From Limonium bicolor (taxonomy: Eukaryota; Streptophyta; Magnoliopsida; Caryophyllales; Plumbaginaceae): 64,000 nucleotides of DNA. The notes beneath the pieces are model-generated. The model ran no database searches. It worked only from the letters and a program-made list of their open reading frames with translations, and had not been told where the DNA came from. How positions within the stretch are numbered: the stretch's first letter is position 1; every line of letters begins with the position of its first letter. The translations under genes and the position numbers were made by a program. The stretch is from contig CM041778.1 of the NCBI GenBank assembly GCA_023374045.1, positions 290,943,533 through 291,007,532 on the forward strand. Reading direction: 5' to 3'. Positions 1 through 12,900 of this stretch are shown one piece after another.

Positions 1-2006
1 TGGTAAATTGTGAAGGCCAGAGGTTTACTGGAGTGGACCGACCTTAGGACCGAACTTGGGCAAGGTCGGTCGAGTCCAGAGACTCAAACCCCGAACACAC
101 TGGAACGGACCGACCTTGGGACCGGACTTGCAAGGTCGGTCGGGCCTAAAATTTTCACGTATGTAACCCACTGGAATGGACCGACCTTGGGACCGGACTT
201 ACAAGGTCGGTCGAGCCTGGAATTTTGCCTTAACGAAACTTACTGACTTCGACTGACCATGGGTCCGACCTTGGGTAAGGTCGGTCGAGTCAAAACAAAA
301 AAAAATGTTTTATAATATGATTATAGTAATCATATGTATATATATATATATATGCCTATATACATATATGCATATATATGTAGTAGTACACTATAAATGA
401 AGTAGTAAAGGTAAGAAAGTAAGTACATGAGTAAGAAAGCAAGAATAAGAGGTAATGAGAAAAGACAGGGTTTAATAATCCAGTATGAATGTAAAGGAAT
501 AGTATGGGTACATTAGGAGTATTAATAAAGGAATAAGTTGGATCAGTAATAGATCATTGATCCTACAACTTCTTGTATGTATAGGAATCGAATAGTTGAA
601 CACCGAAGGACCCGGTAGTACGAGTACGACGGTGAACGGTATGATTTCTTCATGTCCTGTAACCTAACTTGGTTACCTTGATTTGTGTGCTTATGTGATC
701 ACCAATAAGATAAATGCACGAATCGGACTTATATTGCACTTAGCTGTGTTTGAACTACATTGTTCTTGTTTTATGCTCTTGAACATTTAGTTTGTATAAT
801 TCATGAAATGAATGAATGAGGATGAAGTATGTGTGTACATGATGAGTACTTGTGTATCGTATTGACGTATGGAAATGAGTACTGACTTCTACTAATTCCT
901 AACAATCTAACTCCTAACATGAGTAATGAGTAAATGGAATGAGTAGAAGTCCGATATAGTTTCCGCCACGCATGAGGATAAGGAAACACAAGAGGTTGGA
1001 TCCGAATCCTGGCTGTAATCTTTTCCATAGACCAAATCCCTTGAATGGGTAGCATCCTGGATTAGTGGGCCACCCTAAAGCCCGGTGGTGGGATGTAGTA
1101 ATCCCTGCCTGGAGGTCATACCGGCTTGACTTGAGTAAAGTAAGTAAGAAGTAAGTATTGTATGTGTATCGGTCTTGACCATTGTAAGTCATCGACCTTG
1201 AGTAAAAGAGTATCGAACACCCGATTAACCCGGGTGGGTAATGAAGCTAACAGGACCTATGTATGAATTGGAGAAGTGTATCTCCGTATTGCGGTGAGTA
1301 TCTGGTAAGTATGCACGGTTGACTTGTAATGTCTTCCTTGCATATATTGAGTGTGTGTATGCCTTGTGAAATGAATGTATTGAATTGTATTGTATAAAGC
1401 ATGTATGTATGTATGTATGTATGAATGAAACGAACCGCATGTACTCGACCAAGTAGTTGGCGTACCCTCGCTAGTACGCGGGGTATGCGGTTATCATAAT
1501 CAGCGTAAGCTGACCCCCTAAGGGGAATGTTTTTATACTACAGGTACCCGCGAGGCATGATGGTCGAGTAAGGACCGGGATGAATTCTTTTTTGGGGTAG
1601 TTAGTAGATTGGGATGGTGTACCGAGTTGTACACGGCTAAGGTCTTTTTGAGTAGCTGGTATACCATGTGGTACACCTTTTTGGATAATGAATTTGATTG
1701 GATAGAAAGGAGTAAATGCATAAACTCTAATTTTTGGGAATAGTCAAGAAGTGTAATTCATGTATTTTGGATACTCGGTAATCAAATGTAAGTAAGTATT
1801 TGGCGCTATAAAGTAAGTATTATGTATTCGGGATATTCTAATCATCAGACCATTACTGTAAGTAGTAGTAGCCTTGTTAGTCTTGTATGGCTAACGGTGT
1901 TGTATTACCCGCCGGGAGTAAGTAAGTAAGTAAGTTTCCGCTGCGAGTAAGGTAATTACGAGTATGATTAGAGGATAATGGAAAGATTAACGGTTGGGGT
2001 GTTACA
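1..2006 (+). mobile_element. 3' part of a large non-coding (LARD-type) LTR
   Basis: The segment ends in GGGGTGTTACA at 1996-2006, the same terminus as the two complete LARD-type LTRs further right. Before that end it holds, in the same order as those LTRs, a hairpin array (35-290), a block around 1455-1545 with the core CTGACCCCC and a CAGGTAC motif, and a TTCCGCTGC stretch near 1936. No primer-binding site follows 2006, so this is a 3' LTR end or a solo LTR whose left part lies outside the window. It also holds a TA microsatellite (335-353) and a GTAT tract (1401-1422). Short open frames here have no recognisable domain and I do not call genes. Confidence 0.7.
35..290 (+). repeat. Array of four hairpins, about 70-84 bp spacing
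   Basis: Units start near 35, 107, 178 and 262. The two middle units fold into a perfect 11-bp stem: arm GACCGACCTTG and its reverse complement, around a 12-nt loop containing CCGGAC. The first and last units have the same stem with imperfect or shortened loops. The position corresponds to the hairpin arrays of the other LARD-type LTRs at 12399, 21412, 31917 and 57398, but the stem sequence is different. Confidence 0.85.
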
Positions 2007-3457
2007 GTGGTCATTTATGGTTGGCGTGCTTTGGAGTATGGGTTTCCAAGAGAATTGGGTGTGCATTGTTAGCAAGTGTATTATGTCAGTCTCAACTACG
2101 ATTTTGATAAATGGATACCCTGGTAGAGTATTTAGGCCGCAGAGATGATTGTGCCAAGGTGACCAGCTCTCACATTTCATCTTTATCTGTTGTATGGAGG
2201 CCTTATCTTCAAGTTTGCGAGTAGCTATAGCTTCTAGGGTTATTTATGGTTTGTCCTTTAAAGGGCTTGACATAGAACATATCACTTCTTTATTGATGAT
2301 TACATCATATATGGTCAAAGAACCCAACCAAACGCTAGTAGCATTATGGATTTGATTGATGACTTTAGAGAAGCGCCTTGAAGTGTGTAAACGTGGAAAA
2401 ATCTGGGCTTATGCTCTTCAGTGGGGTTCCTCAAGATTTATGCCATAGTGTTTATGCTTCTCTAGGAATTCAAGAGGTAGCAGATATTAGTTTATATTTG
2501 GGATTTACTAGTTCGGTAAACAAGTATCAAAGTCGGGTTTTCCGCTACATCTAGGGCAGATTTTATCAGTGAGTGCATAGCTAGGATCGCATTGTGTCTC
2601 GGGTGGGTTATATTGTCTTGATCAAGTAGGTCTGACAGTCGATCCCACCTTATATCATGGGGGTTATAAGGCTTTCAAATGCTTAGGTCTTAGAAATTCA
2701 GGCAATCATCAGGCAATACTGGGGGATGGGATTACTTGCTTGTAAAGGAATATGTTGGCGTGGTTAAGAATCGCTATATAGAAGTACGAACGAAGCAGGT
2801 TTCATGATCTGGGTTGTTATAATATGGCCTTGTTGGCTAGGCAGTGTTGAAGGATCCTGCAAAACCCACATTTGCTAGTATCATGGGTCTTAAGTGGCTG
2901 ATACTTTCCTGATGGGCATATCCTTGATTTCAAGTTAAGTTACAGGTCAAGCCTAATATGGAGGTCCTTATGGAGTTCCTTGGACCTTGTTAAAGCAAGC
3001 GCTAGACGCCTTGTGGGTAGTGGGAATGAACTAACACTCGCCAACCAATGGTTGTTACACAAGAAAGGTGGTAGACCTTGGCCCTGGAAAATACCAAAAT
3101 TTGTGAAGATTCAGTGGAGAGTTTTCTAACTGATTGTTCGGGACACATTGTGTGAAATGAAAATCAGGTTAGACGGTGGTTTACACCTAATGATGTCAAG
3201 CTAATTCACAAAACTATCTTTAGTCGCATACCTTGGGATGATGGCTAGGGTTGGGGTAAGACACGTACAAGTCTTTTCACTATTAAGTCATCTAACCATT
3301 TGGCATACTGATCCCACTTCCAGTATGACTACTCTTCATCAACACAAGTTTAGGCTAGTATAGTTCTCAAAAAGATGCGGAAATGTTATATGCCGCAACC
3401 AGTTAGAGTTTTTATGTGGAAACTATTGCATGGTTCCTTATCCTTGATTCTATCGAG
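2007..3457 (+). pseudogene. Decayed L1-type LINE reverse transcriptase fragment
   Basis: Conceptual translation in shifting frames gives the order expected of a plant L1-like reverse transcriptase: 'ALEYGFP' then 'INGYPGRVFRPQR' near 2030-2140, 'LCQGDQLSHF' (family consensus LRQGDPLSP) near 2150, a catalytic-box relic 'FIDDYIIYG' near 2290-2320 (consensus FADD), 'YLGFTSSVNK' near 2490, 'PPYIMGVIRLS' near 2650, and the start of a zf-RVT-type tail 'VRVFMWKLLHGSLSL' near 3400-3440. Several stops and frameshifts interrupt it. The 5' part is missing because an LTR ends at 2006, so the LINE was probably the insertion target. No poly(A) tail is visible. It is non-functional. Confidence 0.8.
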
Positions 3458-4574
3458 TCACGTCCAAGAGATTTCCTTTAATAACTCTATAAGTTTGCTT
3501 GAATCTTGTAAAATAATCACTACATCCACCCTAACATTAGACTTCCCTTGGAGATGTGGCACTATCGACAGGCAGTCTGAACTAAAATCCTCCGAGGAGG
3601 CATCAAGCTTAATTGCAACCTCGACTCTCAAAGAAAGAGCTTTTGCTTCGGCCGTTTGAGGAGGTCGGAAGACATTCACTCTAATAGTTTCCACAACTAT
3701 AATCTTACAGGAGCGATCCTTACAGATCATCCTCAGACCAGTGGAATCTGAGTCCATACTAGCGTCAACCATAACTCTTAAATCTTTAGGGTCAGACTCC
3801 TCCTCCTCCAAGGAGAATTGGGAATGTGATGAGCTAGCTGAAAGCCTTGTATCCATAAGGGATTCCACCTGATCCATTCCTTGCTCAAAAGTTTTAACTC
3901 TATTGTGTGTAAATTAGCATTGGGCGAAGTAGAGTTTTCATAAGAGAGTGACCACCTGATCAATGTCATCTTCAGTTTTGTTCAGACAAACTGAGGTAAA
4001 CCAATCCAAGAAATTTGCATCATTAATGATTTCCCTATGTTGTTCCACACCTTCTATATTCCACTACTCTTTAACCCACCGAATAGTAAATGAAAACATG
4101 AGTAAGATTATCAAAACAGTCGCACAAGACACACTTATCCATCCCAAGATTGTTACATCTATGCACCAGAATTACTCCACATGGAATCATACCTTGGAGC
4201 AACTTCCAAGTGAAAAGGCATATTCTTGGAGAAAAACTTGTTTTACGAATGACCTTCATAGCTTGCCCAATGAGGCTCTTACCGGAAGTACAAGATATCC
4301 TACTAATTGAGATAGTCCAGGCCATATAATAGGCCGAATTGACCATAATTGGCCATTCTTGGTGCCACCCCAACACCTGTTATCCTCTTTGTCTTTACTA
4401 AGACACCTTCTTAATGCAATTAATGTCATCATAAGAGAACCAATCATTACGCTTATTCTCATCCCATGTAAAATCCTTAACCTTAATCGGCCAAGAAACT
4501 AATCCATGGGATATAACTGTTGGTGCCAACTTCCAATCCCAAGATTTCCCTTCTTTATTTTCCAACAACCAAGG
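3458..4574 (-). pseudogene. Decayed LINE 3' fragment: zf-RVT region plus RNase H-like domain
   Basis: Read on the minus strand from 4574, the translation runs 'WDWKLAPTVISHGLVSWP', 'WDENKRNDWFSYDDIN', a WxW(K)NG-like region, then 'ICLFTWKLLQGMIPCGV' and 'CVLCDCFDNLTHVF', the zinc-binding C-x2-C...H pattern of the zf-RVT domain near the C terminus of plant LINE proteins. Downstream (3877 to 3458) 'VMVDASMDSDSTGLRMI', 'AEAKALSLRVEVAIKL' and 'SDCLSIVPHL' match the layout of the RVT_3 RNase H-like domain (catalytic D near the start, E in AEAKAL, D in SDC). Frame changes separate the parts. It lies tail to tail with the preceding plus-strand fragment, so they are two different insertions. It is truncated at 4574 by the LTR that starts at 4575. 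Confidence 0.75.
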
Positions 4575-7500
4575 TGAAATATCCCAAACGTTAATTACTT
4601 TAATTAATCATGAATGAATTAAATAAACATAATTAATGAGAGATTAAGGAATTAAATATCTCTAAATGGGTAAAGGGGAAATATATTATTTAAATAAACC
4701 CAAGCAGACGTTAGGAGACATTAACGAAACCTAAAACGATAGTGAGGAGGTTAAGAAAAAAACAGTGTAAACGAAAATAAAATTAATCATTTTTACATTG
4801 AAAAATGTGTCACGAATATTTTAGAAATGAAAATGAGGTCTTAGACACCTTATAAAGTTATTTGGGTAATTTTAGAGACATTGGAAAATTTGGGTAAACA
4901 GTTGCAATAAAAGACGTCGTGTTTTCACCTAAAATGATGAAATGTAAACCAATTAGAAATTAAATACTAATTAACCAAATTCATAAATAACAATAATAAC
5001 TATTGTTCAAAAACATACATTTGGAATCATTAAATGATTTGTCTCGTTAAACGGGAGATTGTGTCACAAACAGCATGAAAAACAGGTATAAAATGAGCCA
5101 AAAACGACATTATAAATGGAACATTTTAAAAAGAAAAAAAAACAATAGCAATGGGTCAACCCGCCCAATATGACGTGGGCCAGACCAGTCAGTGTCTTCA
5201 CTCACGTACGGGGCGAGCCCAAACTAAGAAAAAATAAGGGGTTGAACCAACCCAATTCCTTCCATCCTATTCTGCCCTTAGTCACGGTAATTTGCAGATA
5301 ACAAGGAACATACAACTCTCGACTATCTTCGTTCTCAACTCTCAGGAAATTTTGAAACCCCAAATGGCGATTGCGCCTCCATCTCCCTCTGTTCTTCTTC
5401 TTTCTCATTCATGAAATTGCAACCCTAAACCGGCGCCTCCCTCCATTCTCTTATCTCTCAAATTGCAACCCGGATTGAAACAAGGAACTTGCTTGCTCCT
5501 CTCTCGAATCTCTCTTCTGTAAATGTACACACCTCCCAGCTCCTTGACCTATTCCGATTTCTTCTGCTTTGGCTGATTTCCAGCAGCGAAACCAAGGAAC
5601 ATACATCCTCATACTTACGCCAGCCTAGATTTGGGCAAGCGGTGAAATCTCATGCTTTTTCTCTGTGATTTCTTCTGAATTCGAAACCGAATCCGAGCCT
5701 AGCTTTTAGTCTGCTATTTTCTTCTTTGCAAGTGCCAAACCGAGAAGAAAAAATGGTAGTGCTTGTCTGGATTGAACCGAAACATGGGAGAAGGTTGGTG
5801 TTGGACTACCGCTTTCTCAAACAGCAATTCTTGAGGTAAAACGTCTTGTTTTTGTTTTGCTTCTCTTGTGGTTTCCCTTATTTTCGAAACCCAAACAAAA
5901 ACCCAACCTACTCTCATTCTTCCTTCTTTTCAGTTGAGCTTGGAAACCAAACACAAATTGCTCCTCGGCTGGTTCTGAGAGATTCTGTGAGCCAAACCAC
6001 CACAGAGGCGGAAAAAGTCTGGAAGTGAAGGACCGACTTAGAGCCCTGAGGTTTTAATTACAACCAAATTTAATTGTTGTTGTCGATTTGGTGTTGATTC
6101 TTACTGCATTTGAAACTCTGAATTTTTTTGAATATGTGGTGCGAAAAAGCTGGCTAGCATTGGTGTATACAGATCTGGAAATTAGGGCTTTAGTTGGGTG
6201 AAATTGATGCTTTGAAAACTTAAGTTTGTTTTGGTTGATTTAGAATCTCAATTCTGTTGAAATTTAAGGGTGTTCTAAATCAGGGTTTGAGGTGGCGTCT
6301 TGAACCTTACAAAATTTGATTCAAACTTTGAAGTTTTTTTTGTTCGAATTGTTAGAGTTGTTCTGGTGAAATCGAAATTTAGGGTTCCTGAATTAATGAA
6401 TTATGATCTGGGGTGAAAGTGTGGATTCAAAAATTATAGGCGCTCTAGTAAATTCTGGAGATTAGGTCAAGTTGAATTAGAGATTGTTCGGTAATGAATT
6501 CCGAGGATTAGGATTTAAGAATAGGGAGTTACTGAAATTGAGATTAAGATAAAACTGAAGTTCTGGTCAAAAATTAAGATTATGGTCAAAATTTAAGTCT
6601 GGGTCAAAGTCAAAAATTTGGTCAAAATTAGAGTTGGTCAAAATTATATTTCTGAAAGTTATGTTAAGCTGGCGGTTTGGATTAGTGGAAACTGAAAAAA
6701 AAGGGACTAGAGTAGATTAACCATGAACCTTAAACCCAGGGTGTTAAGTTTAAGTTTTGTTTCTAATTTTGAAAATTGAGTTCGTTATCTTTGGTGTAAT
6801 TAACGACCCAAGAATAAGGATTTTTAATGCGACTTGAATTAGGTTACTTCTGGAAAATTATTCAACCTGGAGCTTGTATTAATTGATGACTATTGTCATA
6901 TCCGAAAGTTAAGGTTACATTAAAAAAAATTAATTAGGGAGAAACGGTGATTATGATAAATTGTGGGCATAAACGTGAGTTATAGAAAATTTAGGCATGA
7001 CATGAAGATTCTGGAATTGGGCACTTAATTTGGTCAGAATCGGAAATAGATGGAAATTCAATTTGGTCAAACTAAGAATTTGGTCAAAATTGGGTTAGGT
7101 TAGTCAAAATTATATTAGGTTTAACATTGGTTAATTGAAATTGAAATTTAAATGGGTTTAGAAATATTTTAAGATCCTAATTGGACTACGCCCAACTAAG
7201 GAGGAAATAATCTAGGCCTTTATTGGACTTAACCTAAGTTAGAGGAGAATGGAAACACCAATATTATATTTCTCCAACCTTAAGGGAGTAATTAGTAAAT
7301 TGGTAAATGGTAAGTGAGAGTAATGACATTTTAGTAAGTTTATTAAGTGGATGAAAGTCACTTAGTTTGACTTTTAATTCGAGATGAGTATACATATATA
7401 TATAGGAATGTATAATCAACGGAGTGAGGCTTTGGTTAATGGAGTAAGAGATATTAGATACATATATATACATAATAGTAAACTAAAGACAAGGAGGATT

Positions 7501-8601
7501 AGTGTAATAAAGGGGTAAAATTAGAACTTATGGGAGCATACACATAGGTGTATAAATAGATACACATAGATAAAGGGTGAGAACAAAGATGGACTTTATA
7601 ATTTGATATAAATAATGAGTGCGTACAAAATGCTATAACTATATAATATAGTTTACGATTTAAGGTATTAAATGGAGATCTTAATATATGAGAAATTATA
7701 TGGCATAGAATTTAGACTATGTTCATAATGTCAATTTATGGAGTTAGTATAACTTAGAGGAATTTTATAATTCATATGGAATATATGAAGGTATTATAAC
7801 GTACTTCAAATTATGTACCAAGGTTGGAAATGTCATAAATTAATATTAGTAGTTATATGGTTGGAAACCATATTAAATAACATTAGATATAAGATCTAAG
7901 TGTTAATATGTGAGCATATTACAAACAAAAAGGAGTATGAAGTTACATGAACTAATGGAATTATTATGATTATTGTGAGGTTTCATAACTCATACAAGTG
8001 GAGTGCGAATATATAGAACGTTATAGGATATATAACATGGTCAAGGAATTGGATAAGATAAGACGAAGTTTCTTATAAGGTGGAAAATTTCATTATGATA
8101 CATTAAAACATTAAAAGACTTAATGTCATTGAGTGAAAGGTTACAAAAAGTTATAGAACGATATAATTCAAGAAATTATATTATGGGTTATAGACAATAC
8201 TATTGACTTGTATAGATTGAACAAGTCAACTTAATTGACCAAAGAGGTCAAGTTGACCAACTCATAACTTGAAAGGAGGAATAAAGATTTATAAGTCAAG
8301 GACATAATTAACATATAGTAACGAACTATATGGAAGTGTGTATTATATACAAATAACAAACCTATAAATAAATGAGATGGGTTACTTGGATTGTATCATA
8401 AGTAGTTAATAAATACTACATAATAATTACAATATAGTAGAGTATGATTTGACTAATCCCAACTGTTTCAACCCTGAATGATAAACATTGAACAATCGTG
8501 GGATAATTACTAAGGGGATTAGTGACTAGTCGGGATACCGAGTTAGTCTATATTACAGGGAGCTAATATGTAGTTTGTATCCTAGAGTTGAGGGCACTAG
8601 A
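4575..8601 (+). mobile_element. 5' part of a third large non-coding LTR
   Basis: The segment begins TGAAATATCCCAAACG, closely matching the LARD LTR starts at 9967 (TGAAATACCCCAAACC) and, on the minus strand, at 34244 and 59789 (TGAAATACCCTAAACC). About 500-1250 bases in comes a pyrimidine-rich leader-like stretch (5260-5920), as in the other LARD LTRs. The rest (6000-8600) is AT-rich and holds no gene; it has many dispersed GGTCAAA words (6560-7110). The LTR is cut at 8601 by the minus-strand element that starts at 8602; the five bases 8597-8601 (CTAGA) would be one target-site copy, the other lying beyond the window. No polypurine tract precedes 4575, so this would be a 5' LTR or solo LTR. 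Confidence 0.6.
5087..5093 (+). promoter_or_regulatory. Possible LTR TATA box
   Basis: TATAAAA about 510 bases into the LTR and upstream of the pyrimidine-rich leader. A short open frame of 16 codons starting ATGGCGATT follows at 5364-5414. Placement is reasonable for a U3 promoter but no transcript evidence exists. Confidence 0.35.
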
Positions 8602-9966
8602 TGTAACACCCCAACTACAAACACCATACTTAACAACATTTAGCAGCAGAATTACAACTCAACACTTAACTTAATACATGGGTGTTACACGCCGTTAGCC
8701 ACCCACGTGGCTAACAAGGCTAATACATACACAGTGTACCGGTCTGATGGACAAGATTACCGAGCACTACACTTTACATTACCAACCGTTTCTGAACTGA
8801 AATACATACATTTACATTACAACTGTACCGAGTCTAATACATTCCATTATCGATATCACGCTAAACTAAATAACCACCCATACATAAATAGTTACCCCGT
8901 CCTACTCTCAAACGGCTGCCAGCTCCATTGTACCTGAAAAGTATGGGGCCCCACAAAGGGGGTCAGCACCTTTGCTGGTATGGTAATCGAGCAGCCCGCA
9001 TGCTACCGGGCCATGCACAACTAATTGCCGAGTGAGCAAGCAAGTTATTTTATTTTAAGAATGCAAGGGAGAACTATAAACACATAACACATTCACATTC
9101 ATACAACACACATATACATAGCGACAACAACACACATAACACATCTGGAACAAATCCTTTGAGGGAAACGAACCAAGAATTAGTTAGCCAACTTAGTGAG
9201 CCTAGAGAACAATTTCAGTCTCATGTTAAGCTTGTTACAAGATAACATAGTTAAATGTGTCGGCCTTAGTATAGAACTGATCATACCATCTCACCATTAT
9301 TTTTATTTAGAGGTGTCGGTCTTTATATAGAACCGAACACCCTATGCACCACAACTTATTTAGAAGTGTCGGATATAGTGACCCAATCACTTCTTATACA
9401 TAATCCCCCTAGCCCGAACAATAATCGAGTAGGAAAGCCATTGATCTTAGGCTTGTGGGTGATTGAAATCCAAGAAGGAAAAACAACCAATAATAGAGTA
9501 AAAGTCGAAGCGAATATAGGCATCCACTCCCAAACAAACTTTACACATGATTCCTCCTAGCCCAAACAAAAGTCAGGTAGGTGAGCCTTGGTTAAGCTCA
9601 TGGGTGGTTGTAATCCAAGAAGGAAAAACAACCATAACATAACAGAGTGGGAGTTAATTCAATTATAGACATCAACTCCCAAACAACACGCGCGACCAGA
9701 TTCCTCACCCCCCATAATATATACGTATTAGTTAGAAGTTCCTTTATGGAACTTATCACAACATGGCACCATTTGGTGTTACAATTTGGTTAATCACACA
9801 CAAGGAGGTATCATACCATCCGACATATATGAACAACAACATCGTTAGAAAACGGCATGCTACAAGGGTAACACACGTCACATACAACCACATTATACAA
9901 TTAACACACTGATAGCCGTGGTTAGAACGTTCCCATGGGTTGGGACATTCAATCCGAATACCGATC

Positions 9967-12900
9967 TGAAATACCCCAAACCTTGATATGTTGTTAAACA
10001 TTTAAACTATGGTATGTAAAGGCTAAAAAATGCCTTAGAAACATCAGTGAACAATTTAAACCATAGTAAAATGCAATAAAGCACTAAGATACAGTTTGAG
10101 CAAAAACATGCTCTAAGCTTGGTGTGAACTTGGTTAGGACCCAAAGAGCCTACCAAGACTTAATAATATTCAATTATGATTTAACAAGACTAATTAAGTC
10201 CTTAGGAAACCTTGGTAGACAGTTCAGCCAAACAAAACACAAATAAATGCCTTAAAGTCAATAAGAGCAAAAATGTGCTCTAAGCTTGGGATAAATTTGT
10301 ATAAGACCTAATGGTCATACCTATACCTTAATTATATGTTAATGAACATATAAATCAAATTACCAAAGAAAACCAAGCTTGAAAACATGTTAAAACACAA
10401 AATGTGCTTTAAGGAGTCTTAAAGCACATTTTTGAAAAATTGTCTTGTAAATGAGTTTTGAATGGCTAAATGTCCATCATTACTCTTTAATTAACATGTG
10501 TACTATATAGTATCACATTTGGAAGTCTATATCAATGGGAAATCAAAAATTTCACAACTATGTGCCTTGTTTTAGTGAATAGTAACTTTAATAAGCTAGT
10601 TTGTAACATATGTTGTTATAAGTAATTTAATTGGTCAACTAAGACTATCATACCCCTAGACTACTAATGGGGGCCGGTTTTTGTTATGGTGAGTCACCAA
10701 CATGTAAAAGAAATCAATTAAGGAAAGGAAGGAAAAGTAAGTAAAGGAAGAAAGTTACTTTATAACATAAATATCTTCCAAAAGCAAACTTACCTTCTCA
10801 TTCTCTTCTTCCGTCTCATTTCACACGGTTCTTCCTTCCTTCATGCTCTCTTCTACGGTTTGCAATAGTACCACACCAAACTCCATCTTTGATCTCTTGT
10901 AACTCCTAGCTCCGTGGTCCAAATTCAATTTCAAGACCATCATTCTTCTAGTTGGAGCAAGCTCTACACTTCTATCTTTTCAAATCTTCAAAAGCCTCAT
11001 TTCGGTGCCAAGGAGATTCACAATTGATGGAGCTTGAGTTCATCTTTTCACATATTGTTGTTCTCCTTTGCTTCAAGGTAAGGAAACTCAAAGAAAAATG
11101 ATGTTTCCTTCATGTTTTGTGTTGTCCGAAAATTCACCTCACAATGGTGTTTTCACCTTGCTTGTTTTAGCTCCATTTGAATCTTCCAAGGGCTAGGAGG
11201 AGTCCTCTCTTGACACTTATTCAAGCTCTCTTTCCATTCCAAGGTAAAACAATCATTTTAATACCATAAAACAATATATGTAACTAAGGTTTACAATGAG
11301 ATGAAGCATAATGCTTGAATGTTCATTCTATTATTTGTACATTGTTTAGAAGTGGACAAACAACCAAACATCCTTACCGGTTTTACAAGGAAACAAGAAA
11401 GAAGTTTGTGAGGAAAAAGAGGTAAACAAACTATCTCAATGTAGTTTAAATGCCTTAGGAAAGAAATGAGCTTATATTGCTTATGAAAATGATTTAAGGA
11501 GCCAAGGGAAAATGACTTAGGAGAATGCCCTCAAGGGCTTAGTAAAAGGCATATGTATTGTTGAGTGTATTTGCAGGTCAAAGGCAAATACAATGTGGGA
11601 AATTCAGTGTTTATGATTTATGCATCTTAAGGGCCTAAGAGCCATGTTATTTAAGGGCCTAAGTGCCAAGCAATTAAGTTTATGCACTATATTGTGATGT
11701 AGTGTAAATTGGTGAAGTTATGTGTGTGAGAATACTCTTGATGGATTTTAGGTGTTCTTGAATGAAATAAGGTAAAAACCTAAGTGTTTGGATGTGAGTA
11801 TATACAAGAGAAGCTATGGCAAAATTTGGAAAATGTGTAAGAAGTTCTAAGTGTTTTAAATAAGTCTTGGTGAACTAGGAAGTGTTAAAGGTGAACAAGT
11901 GTTTTACTAGGGAAAAAAACATGTGCTAAGGTGATTTAGAGTGATACAAGGATTTAGGTATTATCTTGGAAGTTCTAGGAATTCAATGTGTGTTTTTGAG
12001 AATGTATTAAAGTCATGGAGAAGCTTGTTTAAGGTTTAGGAATGTTGATGTACAAGGAAGGAATGATGTTTAGGTAAGATGTCAAAAAGGAGATTTAGTT
12101 AGTAGGAAAAGAAGTTTGAGAGATGATGTTAAGGTGTAGAGGAAACACCTTGGTATAGTGGTCATTATAGGTGAAATACCACCTAGAAATCTTAAGGAGA
12201 AAACATTCCAAGTGCTAGGAATTTTGTAAGAAATTTGTGAATGATAAAATGGTTTTGGTAAGTGATTTAAAGAGTTAAGCATATGGCTAAAGGTGTGTTT
12301 GAAGTGCCAAATGATGTTAGAACACATTAGGAGGCTTTAGGAGAAGTTTGGTGAAATTGGTTAAGTGCTTAAAGGCTTAGAAAACGAGTGTTTTGCCTTG
12401 TCCAAACATCCGTCCGGACATGGACGTTCGGACAGGCCTGTTACGTAAAAATTTTCAGAGTCTCGACTTGTGTCCGACCTTGGGAAGTCCGGACACAAGT
12501 TCGGACGTACCTGCTTCTTCATTTAATTTTCCTCGACCCATGTCCGAACTTCCGAAATCCGGACACAAGTTCAGACAGGTGTCTGTATTCAGTTTTGAGT
12601 CTCGACTTTTTCCGAACTTGGGAGTCCGGACACAAGTTCAGACAGGCCACTGTATGGACCAAAAACTTTGTTTTAAGGTGGGAAATGTTGCCTAAAAGTG
12701 GTGATTACTAAGTAATGATGTTATAAGAATGTTAAGGACATGTTAAGTGAGTTATAATGACAATTTAGTGGGGGAAAGGTTGTATTAAAATGTAAAAGTA
12801 AAACAAGTTAAAAAGTGAAGTTATGTAACTAAGTTAACGGGGAAAAGTTATAAGCATTAGACTTTAAACAATCATGTTACCCCGATGTTAATAAAAATAC

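Noticed and set aside
5260..6030. Host gene 5' end suggested by C/T-rich leader and ATGs
   Set aside because: The same leader-like layout occurs in the other LARD LTRs, frames stay under 70 codons and no domain is seen.
1..8601. One LTR split by the LINE fragments
   Set aside because: The 3' LTR part (1-2006) lies left of the 5' part (4575-8601), the wrong order for a single interrupted plus-strand LTR, and the bases next to the two ends (GTGGT, CAAGG) are not a duplication.
12388..12711. Overlapping 100-107 codon frames with repeated CPN..SGHKFRQ pattern (also at 21402-21727)
   Set aside because: They follow the hairpin array; the frames differ between the two LTRs by frameshift and have no domain.
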